Source: Neisseria shayeganii 871
GTDB taxonomy: Bacteria > Pseudomonadota > Gammaproteobacteria > Burkholderiales > Neisseriaceae
Assembly (NCBI RefSeq): GCF_000226875.1
Contig: NZ_JH164926.1
Location: 2,279,909-2,322,135 of the forward strand
Length of the DNA stretch: 42,227 nt
Direction of reading: 5' to 3'
Shown here piece after piece: positions 10,770 through 19,388 of the stretch. A program made the translations under genes and the position numbers. How positions within the stretch are numbered: the stretch's first letter is position 1; the number at the start of each line of letters is the position of its first letter. The notes below the pieces were generated by a model. The model had not been told where the DNA came from. It saw only the letters and a list, made by a program, of their open reading frames with translations, and did not search any database.

Positions 10770-10798
10770 TTGGAATTTTCTATTCTTTGTTTTAATAA
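10770..10798 (+). promoter_or_regulatory. Candidate sigma-70 promoter for the hydroxyacid dehydrogenase gene
   Basis: TTGGAA (10770-10775) and TAATAA (10793-10798) separated by 17 bases in an AT-rich stretch, about 40 bases before the start codon at 10838. Confidence 0.35.
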
Positions 10799-10837
10799 AT
10801 CTATCAGAAATAAAATTTAAATAGTCAAAGGAAATTT

Positions 10838-11791
10838 ATGCAGACGCTGACCGTGGTGTCTTTGGATCAAGACACCTTAATCAACCAAGATTACCATCTT
10901 GATTTTCCTCATCAATTGGTGCTACATGCCAGCACTTCTCCAGAACAAACCGACGCCCACTTAGCCGGCGCCCACATCGCCATCAGCAATAAAGTCAGCA
11001 TCACCGCCGAACACATGGCGGCCAATCCGCAATTGAAACTGATTGCGGTAGCCGCTACCGGCTACGACCACATCGACATCCAAGCCGCCCGCGAACGGGG
11101 CATCACGGTATGCAATATCCGAGGTTACGGTAACGATTCGGTAGCCGAGCACGCTTTCATGCTGATGATTGCCCTGATGCGTCAATTGCCTGCCTACCAG
11201 CGCGACGTGGCCGCCGGACTGTGGGCTTCCTCACCCCATGCCTTTTACTTCGGCGCGCCCATGCGCGATTTAAACGGAAAAACTTTGGGCATATTCGGGC
11301 GCGGCGGCATCGGCCGGGCTTTGGCCCAACGCGCCGAAGCATTCGGTATGCGGGTGATTTTTGGCGATCACAAACATGCGGGCGCCATCCGGCCGGACTA
11401 CCTGAAATTTGAAGAAGTTTTGGCACAAGCGGACGTGCTTTCCCTGCATTGTCCGCTCAACGAAGATACCCGCCATATGATTGGGGAAACCGAACTGAAA
11501 ATGATGAAACCGCAGGCCATACTGATTAACGTCGGCCGCGGCGGTTTGGTGGACGAACAGGCTTTGGTGGCGGCGCTCAAATACGGCCAACTGGGCGGCG
11601 CCGGCTTCGATGTTTTGAGCGAAGAGCCTCCTAAAAACGGCAATCCGCTGCTGAACACCCGTCTGCCGAATCTAATCGTTACCCCACATATGGCTTGGGG
11701 CAGCCAAGAAGCCATGCAGCGTTTGTTCGAAATGCTCAACGACAATATCCGGGCTTTTGTGCGCGGAGAAGCACAAAACATCGTGGTGTAA
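10838..11791 (+). CDS. hprA: D-2-hydroxyacid dehydrogenase (glycerate dehydrogenase-like)
   Basis: A 317-residue NAD-dependent D-2-hydroxyacid dehydrogenase. The nucleotide-binding loop GIFGRGGIGRALAQRAEAFG sits about 150-169, the catalytic arginine region ILINVGRGGLVDEQAL about 228-243, and the histidine in TPHMAWGSQEA about 283. TPHxAW with a following glutamine or serine is typical of glycerate/hydroxypyruvate reductases (HprA/GyaR), so hydroxypyruvate or glyoxylate is the likely substrate. This is family-level inference. AAAGGAAA lies seven bases before the ATG. A terminator follows at 11860-11882. Confidence 0.85.
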   Translation: MQTLTVVSLDQDTLINQDYHLDFPHQLVLHASTSPEQTDAHLAGAHIAISNKVSITAEHMAANPQLKLIAVAATGYDHIDIQAARERGITVCNIRGYGNDSVAEHAFMLMIALMRQLPAYQRDVAAGLWASSPHAFYFGAPMRDLNGKTLGIFGRGGIGRALAQRAEAFGMRVIFGDHKHAGAIRPDYLKFEEVLAQADVLSLHCPLNEDTRHMIGETELKMMKPQAILINVGRGGLVDEQALVAALKYGQLGGAGFDVLSEEPPKNGNPLLNTRLPNLIVTPHMAWGSQEAMQRLFEMLNDNIRAFVRGEAQNIVV

Positions 11792-11859
11792 ACAAAGCTT
11801 GGAAAATTCCGCTATTCAGGCTACCTGAACAGGAAAAGCAGACGATTCACTGTTTACGA

Positions 11860-11882
11860 AAGCCGGGTTATCCCCGGTTTTT
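11860..11882 (+). terminator. Intrinsic terminator after the dehydrogenase gene
   Basis: CCGGG stem (11863-11867 with 11873-11877), short loop, then a T-run. A DUS (11818-11829) lies just upstream. Confidence 0.65.
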
Positions 11883-12119
11883 GGCAAAGCAGAAAACTTA
11901 TCCACAATTTTCCACCTTTTAAACAGAAGGTTTGCACAGTTTATTTTTTCAATAAGACGCTTATTTACATTAAGAAAATGAACTTATCTGCCAATATCCG
12001 GCCTGCTTATTATTATTATCCCTAAAATTTTTCTTATTATTTTTATTTGAATTTTCTTTTTGTCGTACAATCCATCGGCCTGCCTCCATCTGATCCTATA
12101 AAACAAGAAAGGAAATTTG
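11883..12119. other. AT-rich intergenic region with a consensus DnaA box
   Basis: TTATCCACA at 11898-11906 is a perfect DnaA box. The following about 170 bases are very AT-rich with repeated TTATT runs. A TACAAT -10-like hexamer at 12066-12071 probably serves the downstream hydrolase gene, but its -35 is poor. No gene is seen. Confidence 0.45.
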
Positions 12120-12869
12120 ATGACCACAGAACATCGTTTGCCTTATATCAGCCGTACACTCGCTTATACCGCTCAGGACGGTACTGTGCTGAAAAGCCGT
12201 CTGTGTTTGCCCCAACATGCGGTGAGCGGTTTATCGGCCGTATTGGTTTTTCCTGAGTGGTGGGGCATGAGCGAACATGCCAAGCATAGTGCAGAGCGTT
12301 TGGCCCAAGCAGGTTACGCAGCCATGACGGTGGATTTATACGGTGAGGCTTTATTGACTGACGATGCCGCCGTAGCCAATGAAAATAGGAATGCTTTATT
12401 GGCCGATCCGCTTACTTTGATTGAACGCACCAATTTGGCTCTGCAAGCGGTAAAAAACCTAGCCGAAGTGAATGAAAACCGTATTGCCGCCATCGGCTTT
12501 TGTTTCGGCGGCAAAGTGGCTTTAGACATGGCCAGACGCGGTGCAGACCTCAAAGCGGTATGCAGCTTCCACGGCAACCTGACCCCGGCTATTCCCGCCA
12601 TGCCCGGCATGGTGAAAGCCCAAGTGTTGGTTCAGCACGGCGGCCAAGACAGCATGGTGAGTATGGAAAGTTTGGACGCTTTCCGTGAAGAAATGGATGC
12701 TGCCGAAGTCATCTATCAAATAGATGTTTTCCCAGATGCCAAACACGGTTTCACCAATCCGCAAGCCACTGCCAACGGTGAAAAAAACGGCGTAGATTTG
12801 GCTTATCACGAAACCGCCGCCATTAAAGCTTGGCAAAATATGTTGGATTGGTTGGCAAAAAACATTTAA
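12120..12869 (+). CDS. Dienelactone hydrolase family protein
   Basis: A 249-residue alpha/beta hydrolase of the dienelactone hydrolase family. The catalytic triad is visible: nucleophile Cys in IGFCFGGKVALDMA (about 126), Asp in HGGQDSMVSM (about 176) and His in DAKHGFTNP (about 209). It also has the early VFPEWWGMSEHAK. DLH proteins hydrolyse lactones or esters; the true substrate here is unknown. I start at ATG 12120, with GGAAA five bases upstream; a TTG one codon earlier is less likely. It converges with lpxC across a shared terminator. Confidence 0.9.
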   Translation: MTTEHRLPYISRTLAYTAQDGTVLKSRLCLPQHAVSGLSAVLVFPEWWGMSEHAKHSAERLAQAGYAAMTVDLYGEALLTDDAAVANENRNALLADPLTLIERTNLALQAVKNLAEVNENRIAAIGFCFGGKVALDMARRGADLKAVCSFHGNLTPAIPAMPGMVKAQVLVQHGGQDSMVSMESLDAFREEMDAAEVIYQIDVFPDAKHGFTNPQATANGEKNGVDLAYHETAAIKAWQNMLDWLAKNI

Positions 12870-12880
12870 AAGCAAGCAAA

Positions 12881-12920
12881 ACAGCAGGCTACCTGAATAT
12901 GTTTTCAGGTAGCCTGCTGT
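12881..12920. terminator. Bidirectional DUS-pair terminator
   Basis: Seventeen-base stem (12881-12897 with 12904-12920) built from two inverted DUS copies, between the convergent hydrolase and lpxC genes. Confidence 0.87.
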
Positions 12921-12937
12921 TTGTTCAAATCCAATCC

Positions 12938-13855
12938 TTAAGCCGCCTTAGGCAGGGCATGGAAAGCATCGGGCAAACCTTCGTTATGCGGGAAAGTGAC
13001 CCATTCATGACTGCCTTCATCGGCCAATACCGCCCGCAATAGGGCATTATTGATGGCATGGCCCGATTTGTAGCCTTCAAAAGCGCCGATGATCGGCGCG
13101 CCGACAATATACAAATCGCCGATGGCATCCAAAATTTTATGGCGCACGAACTCATCGGGATAACGCAAACCTTCCGGGTTCAATACATCATGATCGTCGA
13201 TCACCACCGCATTATTCAAATTACCGCCTAAGCCCAAACCGTGCGCACGCATCATTTCCACTTCCTGCATAAAACCAAACGTGCGCGCACGGGCGATTTC
13301 ATCGATATAAGAAGCACCAGCAAAATCGATTTCAAAAGTGGGATGGCTGCGGTTAAACACCGGATGGTCGAATTCAATCGTCAAACTCAGTTTGAAACCG
13401 TTGTATGGCGAAAAACGCACCCACTTGCCGGTTTCTTTCACTTCCACCGGCTTGAGAATCCGTAAAAAGCGTTTTTCGGCTTTTTGATTGACGATGCCGG
13501 CATCCTGCAGCAAATAGATAAACGGCAGGCTCGAGCCGTCCATAATCGGAATTTCCGGCGCATTCAACTCAATCAATACATTGTCGATGCCGTAAGCCGC
13601 CAGAGCCGACATAATGTGTTCGATGGTGCCCACCCTCACACCCCGTTCGGTTACCACGGTAGAAGACAAACGGGTATCGTTGATCAGATAAGGATTGAGG
13701 GCAATCACCTCTGCCTGCTCGCCGGACAAATCGTTGCGGCGGAAAGCAATGCCGCTGTTTTCCGCTGCCGGATAAAGCGTTAAAGCCACCCGCTCTCCGG
13801 AATGCAAACCGACACCGGTAACGCTGACCGGTTTGGCTAAAGTGCGTTGTTGCAT
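12938..13855 (-). CDS. lpxC: UDP-3-O-acyl-N-acetylglucosamine deacetylase
   Basis: LpxC removes the acetyl group from UDP-3-O-acyl-GlcNAc, the committed zinc-dependent step of lipid A synthesis. The 305-residue length is typical. Visible are the start QQRTLAKPVSVTGVGLHSG, the zinc ligand region with IEHIMSALAAYGIDN (about 78-92), HKILDAIGDLYI (about 237-248; HKxxDxxGD) and GHAINNALLRA near the C-terminus. AGGA lies nine bases before the ATG. In Neisseria lpxC is usually alone, as here; a DUS (13945-13956) lies upstream. Confidence 0.97.
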   Translation of the reverse strand: MQQRTLAKPVSVTGVGLHSGERVALTLYPAAENSGIAFRRNDLSGEQAEVIALNPYLINDTRLSSTVVTERGVRVGTIEHIMSALAAYGIDNVLIELNAPEIPIMDGSSLPFIYLLQDAGIVNQKAEKRFLRILKPVEVKETGKWVRFSPYNGFKLSLTIEFDHPVFNRSHPTFEIDFAGASYIDEIARARTFGFMQEVEMMRAHGLGLGGNLNNAVVIDDHDVLNPEGLRYPDEFVRHKILDAIGDLYIVGAPIIGAFEGYKSGHAINNALLRAVLADEGSHEWVTFPHNEGLPDAFHALPKAA

Positions 13856-14222
13856 CGTTATTTTTCCTGCATAACTTTAATCTCGCCGAATCATACGTGA
13901 AAAGCTTCCGGCTTGCCTGAGGGTTTGATTAAATTTACCTATGATTCAGGTAGCCTAGCGATCGGTTTGCTAGCGCGATGTGTTTTAGCGGGCAATTGTC
14001 CACATCCCGTTAAACGCTTTACTGATTTATCTACCGGTTTCCACTTCAATACTTCTGGTTTTCCCAAACAAAATCACAGGTTTTAAATCAATAAATATAT
14101 TTTTAAACATAATCTTATGTGAATAATCCACAGATTTCCCTGCTCTTATCATTAAATTCATCATTTTTATTTCTTAAATAAAACTATAATTTTGCGTTTG
14201 GAAAACTGATTTTATCTGCTAT
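13856..14222. other. AT-rich divergent intergenic region between lpxC and waaC
   Basis: It contains an exact DUS at 13945-13956, DnaA-box variants TTGTCCACA (13996-14004) and TAATCCACA (14124-14132), and long AT-rich runs. Promoters for both divergent genes must lie here. No coding frame is supported. Confidence 0.4.
14185..14190 (+). promoter_or_regulatory. Candidate -10 element for waaC
   Basis: A perfect TATAAT about 33 bases before the waaC start. No good -35 at 16-18 bases; the upstream stretch is T-rich. Confidence 0.35.
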
Positions 14223-15194
14223 ATGAAAATTCTGTTGGTCCGTTTGTCCAGTATGGGCGATTTGATTCATACCTTGCCTGCAATACAGGATTTGTCCCTA
14301 CATCAGCCTGAAATTGAATTACATTGGCTGACGGAAACTGCTTTTGCAGATATTCCCCGTTTACATCCCTTTGTACGGAAAACGATTCCGATGGGTTGGC
14401 GGATGTGGCGGAAAAATCTGTTTGACCGAGCGGTTCGCCGAGAAATTTACGCTTTAAAGCAAATATTGGAAACGAATGCCTACGATTTTGTTTTAGACAG
14501 CCAAGGCTTATTGAAAAGCGCTTTGTTTGCCCGCATGGCGAAGGCACCCGTAAAAGGGTTTGATCAACACAGCGCTCGGGAAGGAATAACGGCTTGGTTT
14601 TACCGACAAGGTTTTCAGGTAGCCAAAGGTCGCGATGCGGTTTGGCGCAACAGGGAATTGTTCGCCAAGGTTTTTTCCTATTCTTTCGATAAAGCAGTCA
14701 ATTTCGGCATAAAATTGCCGTCTGATGCCATTGTTTCCGAATTGCCGCAACATTTCCGCGTGGCCCTGCACGCCACCAGCCGAGACAGTAAACTTTGGCC
14801 CGAAGAACATTGGATTGCGTTGTTGAAAAAATTGCATGAGCAAGACGGCGCAGGTGTTTGGCTGCCTTGGGGAAACGAGGGAGAACGCCAGCGGGCACTG
14901 CGTTTGGCAGGCAAAATTCCCGGCGCCTGGGTAAGCGGGCGTTTGGATTTATTGCAAACGGCTTATGTTTTGCAGCAGTCGGCCGGTGTCGTTGGTGTGG
15001 ATACCGGATTGCTGCATTTGGCCAATGGTTTGGACAAACCCTTAATCGGGATTTACACCGATACCGATCCCGCAAAAACCGGCGTCCAAACTTCACCTTG
15101 GGCTTTTAATTTGGGCGGTATTGGAAAAATTCCGGCTGTTAATGAGGTTTTTTCAGCTTTGTCTGAGGCGGAAAAAACGCGCGGGGCTACCTGA
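14223..15194 (+). CDS. waaC: Lipopolysaccharide heptosyltransferase I
   Basis: A GT9-family transferase of 323 residues that adds the first heptose to Kdo on lipid A at the inner membrane. The N-terminal KILLVRLSSMGDLIHTLPA, the middle FVLDSQGLLKSALFAR (about 97-112) and the C-terminal VVGVDTGLLHLANGLDKP with GIYTDTDP are typical of WaaC. The ATG has no clear ribosome site, but the second residue onwards matches the family start exactly. A near-DUS lies in the gene at about 14614 and another at its end. Confidence 0.94.
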   Translation: MKILLVRLSSMGDLIHTLPAIQDLSLHQPEIELHWLTETAFADIPRLHPFVRKTIPMGWRMWRKNLFDRAVRREIYALKQILETNAYDFVLDSQGLLKSALFARMAKAPVKGFDQHSAREGITAWFYRQGFQVAKGRDAVWRNRELFAKVFSYSFDKAVNFGIKLPSDAIVSELPQHFRVALHATSRDSKLWPEEHWIALLKKLHEQDGAGVWLPWGNEGERQRALRLAGKIPGAWVSGRLDLLQTAYVLQQSAGVVGVDTGLLHLANGLDKPLIGIYTDTDPAKTGVQTSPWAFNLGGIGKIPAVNEVFSALSEAEKTRGAT

Positions 15195-15319
15195 AAGCGT
15201 TTTGGCGGTCGACGTTTACATTTTCATGAGGCAAACTTGCATTATCTTTCAGGAGTGGGCAAAATAGAGCGCTGTTACCGTATTGGTTTTACTTTCCATT
15301 CAACAAATAAGGAGAAGGC

Positions 15320-16069
15320 ATGAAAGCACTGGTTGCCGTAAAACGCGTGGTTGATTTCAATGTCAAAGTGCGTGTGAAAGCCGATGGTTCCGATGTGGAC
15401 ATCGGCAATGTCAAAATGTCCATGAACCCGTTTGACGAAATCGCCGTAGAAGAAGCCGTGCGTTTGAAAGAAGCCGGTAAAGTCAGCGAAATCGTGGTGG
15501 TGTCTTTGGGCGTGAAGCAATGCGAAGAAACCCTGCGTACCGCATTGGCAATGGGTGCCGACCGTGCTGTCCATGTAGAAACCGACGCCAAATTGGAGCC
15601 TTTGGCCGTAGCCAAATGCCTGAAGGCCGTGGCGGATAAAGAACAGCCGCAGCTGCTGATTTTGGGCAAACAGGCGATTGATGACGATGCCAACCAAACG
15701 GCACAAATGTTGGCTGCCCTTTTGAATGCGCCGCAAGGTACGTTTGCCAGCAAAGTGGAAGTGGGCGACGGCGAAGTGTCGGTTACCCGCGAAATCGACG
15801 GCGGTTTGGAAACCGTGGCTTTGAAACTGCCGGCGGTGATCAGCACCGATTTGCGTTTGAACGAGCCGCGTTATGTGAAGCTGCCCAATATCATGGCGGC
15901 AAAGAAAAAACCTTTGGAAAAAATCGCCTTGGCCGATTTGGGCGTGGATGCCGCTCCCCGTTTGAATCAGGTGAAAGTAGCCGAACCCAAAGCCCGCAGT
16001 GCCGGCATTAAAGTGGAAAGTGTGGCCGAATTGGTGGCCAAGTTGAAAAACGAAGCCAAGGTTATTTAA
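15320..16069 (+). CDS. etfB: Electron transfer flavoprotein, beta subunit
   Basis: The 249-residue beta subunit of ETF, which binds AMP and, with the alpha subunit, carries electrons from acyl-CoA and other dehydrogenases to ETF-quinone oxidoreductase. Seen are MKALVAVKRVVDFNVKVRVK at the start, KMSMNPFDEIAVEEAVRLKE (about 36-55) and the AMP-binding LGKQAIDDDANQTAQMLAAL (about 115-134). GGAGAAGGC lies before the ATG. etfA follows after ten bases, so they form an operon. Confidence 0.97.
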   Translation: MKALVAVKRVVDFNVKVRVKADGSDVDIGNVKMSMNPFDEIAVEEAVRLKEAGKVSEIVVVSLGVKQCEETLRTALAMGADRAVHVETDAKLEPLAVAKCLKAVADKEQPQLLILGKQAIDDDANQTAQMLAALLNAPQGTFASKVEVGDGEVSVTREIDGGLETVALKLPAVISTDLRLNEPRYVKLPNIMAAKKKPLEKIALADLGVDAAPRLNQVKVAEPKARSAGIKVESVAELVAKLKNEAKVI

Positions 16070-16079
16070 GGAGAAAGCC

Positions 16080-17009
16080 ATGACCGTATTGATTATTGCC
16101 GAACACGACAACGCAAAACTCAATCCCGCCACCCTGCACGCGGTTACTGCGGCGCAAAAATTGGGTGAGGTACATGTATTGGTGGCCGGCAACGGCGCTG
16201 CCGCCGTGGCCGACCAGGCCAAGCAGGTAGCCGGCGTGGCCAAAGTATTGCTGGCGGATGCCGCCCACTATGCCGAAAGTTTGCCGGAAGAAGTGGCACC
16301 CTTGGTGGTGAAGCTGGCCGGCGACTATAGCCATATCGGCGCCACTGCCACCGCTTTCGGCAAAAACCTGCTGCCGCGTGTGGCCGCGTTATTGGATTGC
16401 TCGCAAGTATCCGATTTGACCGAAGTGGTGGATGCCCAAACTTTTGTCCGCCCCATTTATGCCGGCAATGCGTTCGCTACCGTGAACAGCAGCGAATCCA
16501 AACTGGTGCTGACTTTCCGTGCCACTGCTTTTGATGCGGCGGCTACCGCAGGCGGCAATGCTGCGGTGGAAACCGTAGAAGCGACCGCTCAACAAGGTTT
16601 GAGCCGTTTTGTGGGCCGTGAACTGACCAAATCCGACCGTCCTGAGCTTACCCAAGCCAAAATCATTGTTTCCGGCGGCCGTGCATTGGCCAATGCCGAG
16701 CAATTCAACAGTGTGCTTACCCCCTTGGCCGACAAATTGGGTGCTGCGATCGGTGCTTCCCGTGCGGCAGTGGATGCCGGCTATGCGCCGAACGATTACC
16801 AAGTCGGCCAAACCGGTAAAGTGGTGGCGCCCGAGCTGTATATTGCCGTGGGCATTTCCGGTGCCATCCAGCACATCGCCGGCATGCAAGACAGCAAAGT
16901 GATTGTGGCCATCAATAAAGACCCGGAAGCGCCGATTTTCAATGTTGCCGATTATGGTTTGGTAGCCGATTTGTTTACTGCGGTGCCTGAATTGGTAGAA
17001 GCGCTGTAA
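16080..17009 (+). CDS. etfA: Electron transfer flavoprotein, alpha subunit
   Basis: The 309-residue alpha subunit, which carries the FAD. The C-terminal FAD domain is clear: VSGGRALANAEQFN (about 197), LADKLGAAIGASRAAVDAGY (about 217-236), QVGQTGKVVAPELYIAVGIS and the end INKDPEAPIFNVADYGLVAD. Ribosome site GGAGAAAG. It is translated right behind etfB and ends at a parS-like palindrome and an intrinsic terminator. Confidence 0.97.
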   Translation: MTVLIIAEHDNAKLNPATLHAVTAAQKLGEVHVLVAGNGAAAVADQAKQVAGVAKVLLADAAHYAESLPEEVAPLVVKLAGDYSHIGATATAFGKNLLPRVAALLDCSQVSDLTEVVDAQTFVRPIYAGNAFATVNSSESKLVLTFRATAFDAAATAGGNAAVETVEATAQQGLSRFVGRELTKSDRPELTQAKIIVSGGRALANAEQFNSVLTPLADKLGAAIGASRAAVDAGYAPNDYQVGQTGKVVAPELYIAVGISGAIQHIAGMQDSKVIVAINKDPEAPIFNVADYGLVADLFTAVPELVEAL

Positions 17010-17012
17010 AAA

Positions 17013-17028
17013 TGTTTCATGTGAAACC
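17013..17028. other. Degenerate parS-like site
   Basis: TGTTTCATGTGAAACC matches the parS consensus at 14 of 16 bases. It lies between the etfA stop and its terminator. It is weaker than the site at 10032-10047. Confidence 0.5.
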
Positions 17029-17036
17029 ATCAAATG

Positions 17037-17061
17037 AAAAGCCGGGATTTCCCGGCTTTTT
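17037..17061 (+). terminator. Intrinsic terminator of etfBA
   Basis: AAAAGCCGGG and CCCGGCTTTT pair around a four-base loop, followed by T. Confidence 0.88.
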
Positions 17062-17143
17062 GTATCAGTTATTTGCGGAGCGGTTTTGGGTGAGAAAAAT
17101 CTGGTAATGTTTTCTGACTATATACCCTAAGCAAAAACAGGCT

Positions 17144-17286
17144 GAGACCTTTGCAAAACCCCCATCTGCGGCGCATTTCTGCGTTGTGCGCTGCTCACTC
17201 ACTTGCCTATCTGCATGATATGTCTGCGTTCGCTGCGCTGCTACGCCTTGAACTGCATCCACATCTGGGGGTTTTGCAAAGGTCTC
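17144..17286. repeat. Small inverted-terminal repeat element, short form
   Basis: A 143-bp element, the reverse complement of 4217-4359 with only a few differences. Termini GAGACCTTTGCAAAACCCCCA and its complement are intact. Confidence 0.87.
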
Positions 17287-17314
17287 AGGCTACCTGAAAT
17301 TTTCAGGTAGCCTG
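17286..17314. terminator. DUS-pair hairpin
   Basis: Two inverted exact DUS copies with almost no loop, directly abutting the small repeat and downstream of dnaJ on the minus strand. Confidence 0.8.
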
Positions 17315-17343
17315 TTTCAGCAAGCAATTGATTGGAAAGCCGA

Positions 17344-18471
17344 TCAATCAAATAAATCGCGCAGCTTGTCCATAAACGATTTTTGGCGCGGTGTTTGTGC
17401 GCGGTCCAAACCGGTGGAGATTTTTTCAAATTCTTCCAACAGCTCTTTTTGGCGGTCGGTGAGGTTGACCGGCGTTTCTACCACAATATGGCAATAGAGA
17501 TCGCCGGTTGCGGAAGAGCGCAGCGATTTCATGCCTTTGCCTTTTACCCGCATGCGGCGGCCGGTTTGGGTTTCTTTGGGGATGTTGAGCTTGACGCGGC
17601 CGTCTAAAGTGGGCACTTCCACTTCGCCGCCCAAAGCAGCGGTGGTGAAGCTGATCGGCAGCTCGCAATGCAGATCCATGCCGTCGCGCTCGAATATATC
17701 GTGGCGGCGGATGTGCACCACTACGTATAAGTCACCGGAAGGCGCGCCGTGGGTGCCGGGTTCGCCTTCGCCGGCCAAACGGATGCGTTGCTCGTCGTCG
17801 ATGCCGGCCGGAATGTTTACTTCCAGCGTTTTGCGTGTTTTCACCAAGCCTGCGCCGTGGCATTTGACGCAAGGGTCTTTGATTTGTTTACCGGTGCCGT
17901 GACAGGTGGGGCAGGTTTGTTGCAGTTGGAAAATGGCTTGGCGCACGTGCACCACGCCGCTGCCGCCGCAAGTGGAGCAGGTGGTGGCCGATGTGCCCGG
18001 CTTGGCGCCGCTGCCATGGCACAAATCGCATTCTTCATGTGTGGGAATGGTGATTTTTTTCTTGGCGCCGGCTGCGGCTTCTTCCAAGGTAATTTCGATG
18101 TCGTAGCGCAAATCGGCGCCCTGGAAATTTTGTTGGCGGCCGCCACCGCCCGCGGTACCGCCGAACATTTGACTGAAAATGTCGCCGAAATCAAAGCCGC
18201 CCGCGCCACCAAAACCGCCAAATCCACCGCCGCCGCCCATATTCGGATCAACGCCCGCATGGCCGAATTGGTCGTAGCGGGCCCGTTTTTCAGGATCGGA
18301 CAAAATATCGTAGGCTTTTTGTACTTCTTTAAACTTTTCTTCGGCCTCTTTATTGTCGGGATTGCGGTCCGGGTGGTACTGCATGGCCAGTTTGCGGTAG
18401 GCCTTTTTGATGTCGCTGTCGCTGGCTCCTTTGGCCACGCCCAGCACTTGGTAGTAGTCTTGATTGCTCAT
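17344..18471 (-). CDS. dnaJ: Chaperone DnaJ
   Basis: A type I Hsp40 of 375 residues that stimulates DnaK ATPase and delivers unfolded proteins. J domain with HPD in MQYHPDRNPDN (about 31-41), Gly/Phe-rich region (GGGGGFGGFGGAGGFDFGD, about 78-96), four CxxCxGxG zinc repeats from CDLCHGSG to CVKCHGAG (about 146-210), then the C-terminal peptide-binding domains with GDLYVVVHI. The length is normal. dnaK and grpE are not nearby. The ribosome site is weak. Confidence 0.97.
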   Translation of the reverse strand: MSNQDYYQVLGVAKGASDSDIKKAYRKLAMQYHPDRNPDNKEAEEKFKEVQKAYDILSDPEKRARYDQFGHAGVDPNMGGGGGFGGFGGAGGFDFGDIFSQMFGGTAGGGGRQQNFQGADLRYDIEITLEEAAAGAKKKITIPTHEECDLCHGSGAKPGTSATTCSTCGGSGVVHVRQAIFQLQQTCPTCHGTGKQIKDPCVKCHGAGLVKTRKTLEVNIPAGIDDEQRIRLAGEGEPGTHGAPSGDLYVVVHIRRHDIFERDGMDLHCELPISFTTAALGGEVEVPTLDGRVKLNIPKETQTGRRMRVKGKGMKSLRSSATGDLYCHIVVETPVNLTDRQKELLEEFEKISTGLDRAQTPRQKSFMDKLRDLFD

Positions 18472-18581
18472 GGTTTTTTCGCTTGAAAACGGATTTGCGC
18501 CGCAAATAAGGGCGAAAACGGGAAAAACAAGACGTCGCCGTTTTTTTCAGGTAGCCTTGGCGATTTTTGGAAGATGTGACC

Positions 18582-19244
18582 ATGTCTGCTTTGCTTTATC
18601 TGGCTTCCGGCAGCCCGCGGCGGCGGGAAATTTTGTTGTCTTTGGGGTTTGAAGTGTTGCGGGTGGCGGCTGAAATCGATGAAACGCCTTACTCTGATGA
18701 AGCCCCCGGCCCATATGCTTTGCGCTTGGCACAGGCAAAAAACCGGGCGGCACAAATTGTAGCGCGACAGCAAGGTTTGGATGATTCCGTTCCTTTGCTG
18801 ACCGCAGACACCACCGTGGCTTTGAACGGTCGGATTTTGGGCAAGCCCGAATCATGGGAAGATGCACGGGCCATGCTGCAGGCTTTATCCGGTACGGTGC
18901 ATCAGGTCTTTACCGCAGTATGTGTGAGCCGGCAGGGAAAAATGCAGTCGGTGCTGCAACAGAGTGATGTGCATTTTAAAACCCTGACAGCGGCGGAAAT
19001 CGAAGCGTATTTGGCCAGCGGCGAGCCGATGGATAAAGCAGGTGCTTACGGCATTCAAGGTTTGGGCGGTGTGTTCGTCCGGCATTTGGCCGGTAGCTTT
19101 ACCGGCGTGATGGGGCTGCCGGTGTTTGAAACCACTGCTTTGCTGGCCGATTTAGGGGTCAGTCTGCCTGCTTTGGCGAGCGGCCGATATTCTGAGACCT
19201 TTGTCAAGACAAAATCCCAGGTGTGGATGCCGTTCAAGGCATAG
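18582..19244 (+). CDS. maf: Maf-family nucleoside triphosphate pyrophosphatase, tail replaced by a repeat
   Basis: Maf proteins hydrolyse dTTP/UTP or modified nucleotides to monophosphates. Family motifs are clear: LYLASGSPRRREIL at the start, DETPYSDEAP, LTADTTVALNGRILGKPE (about 71-88) and GAYGIQGLGGVFV (about 155-167). GGAAG at 18569-18573 supports ATG 18582. The product is 220 residues. The last 17 codons, from 19194, lie inside the long-form small repeat, so the native C-terminus has been exchanged for repeat-encoded residues (ETFVKTKSQVWMPFKA). The core looks intact and may still work. Confidence 0.92.
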   Translation: MSALLYLASGSPRRREILLSLGFEVLRVAAEIDETPYSDEAPGPYALRLAQAKNRAAQIVARQQGLDDSVPLLTADTTVALNGRILGKPESWEDARAMLQALSGTVHQVFTAVCVSRQGKMQSVLQQSDVHFKTLTAAEIEAYLASGEPMDKAGAYGIQGLGGVFVRHLAGSFTGVMGLPVFETTALLADLGVSLPALASGRYSETFVKTKSQVWMPFKA

Positions 19245-19358
19245 CAGCGCAGCGAGTGTGAACGCTAGGAATCCCCGTGGGACAAACATATCAATAAGTA
19301 GTTAAGCGAGAGTGAGCAGTATGCCCTAAAGCATAAACGCACAATGCAGAAATGCACC
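19194..19358. repeat. Small repeat, long form, right end decayed
   Basis: It starts with GAGACCTTTGTCAAGAC and holds the long-form interior (AACGCTAGGAATCCCCGTGG, then GACAAACATATCAATAAG). It is the inverted partner of 19703-19886. The left end lies within maf. Confidence 0.75.
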
Positions 19359-19388
19359 TACTGTTTGATTTAAGCAGCATGTTACGTT

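Noticed and set aside
15275..16243. Long minus-strand frame opposite etfB/etfA
   Set aside because: Both etf genes are certain; the antisense frame is a His/Gln/Phe-rich shadow.
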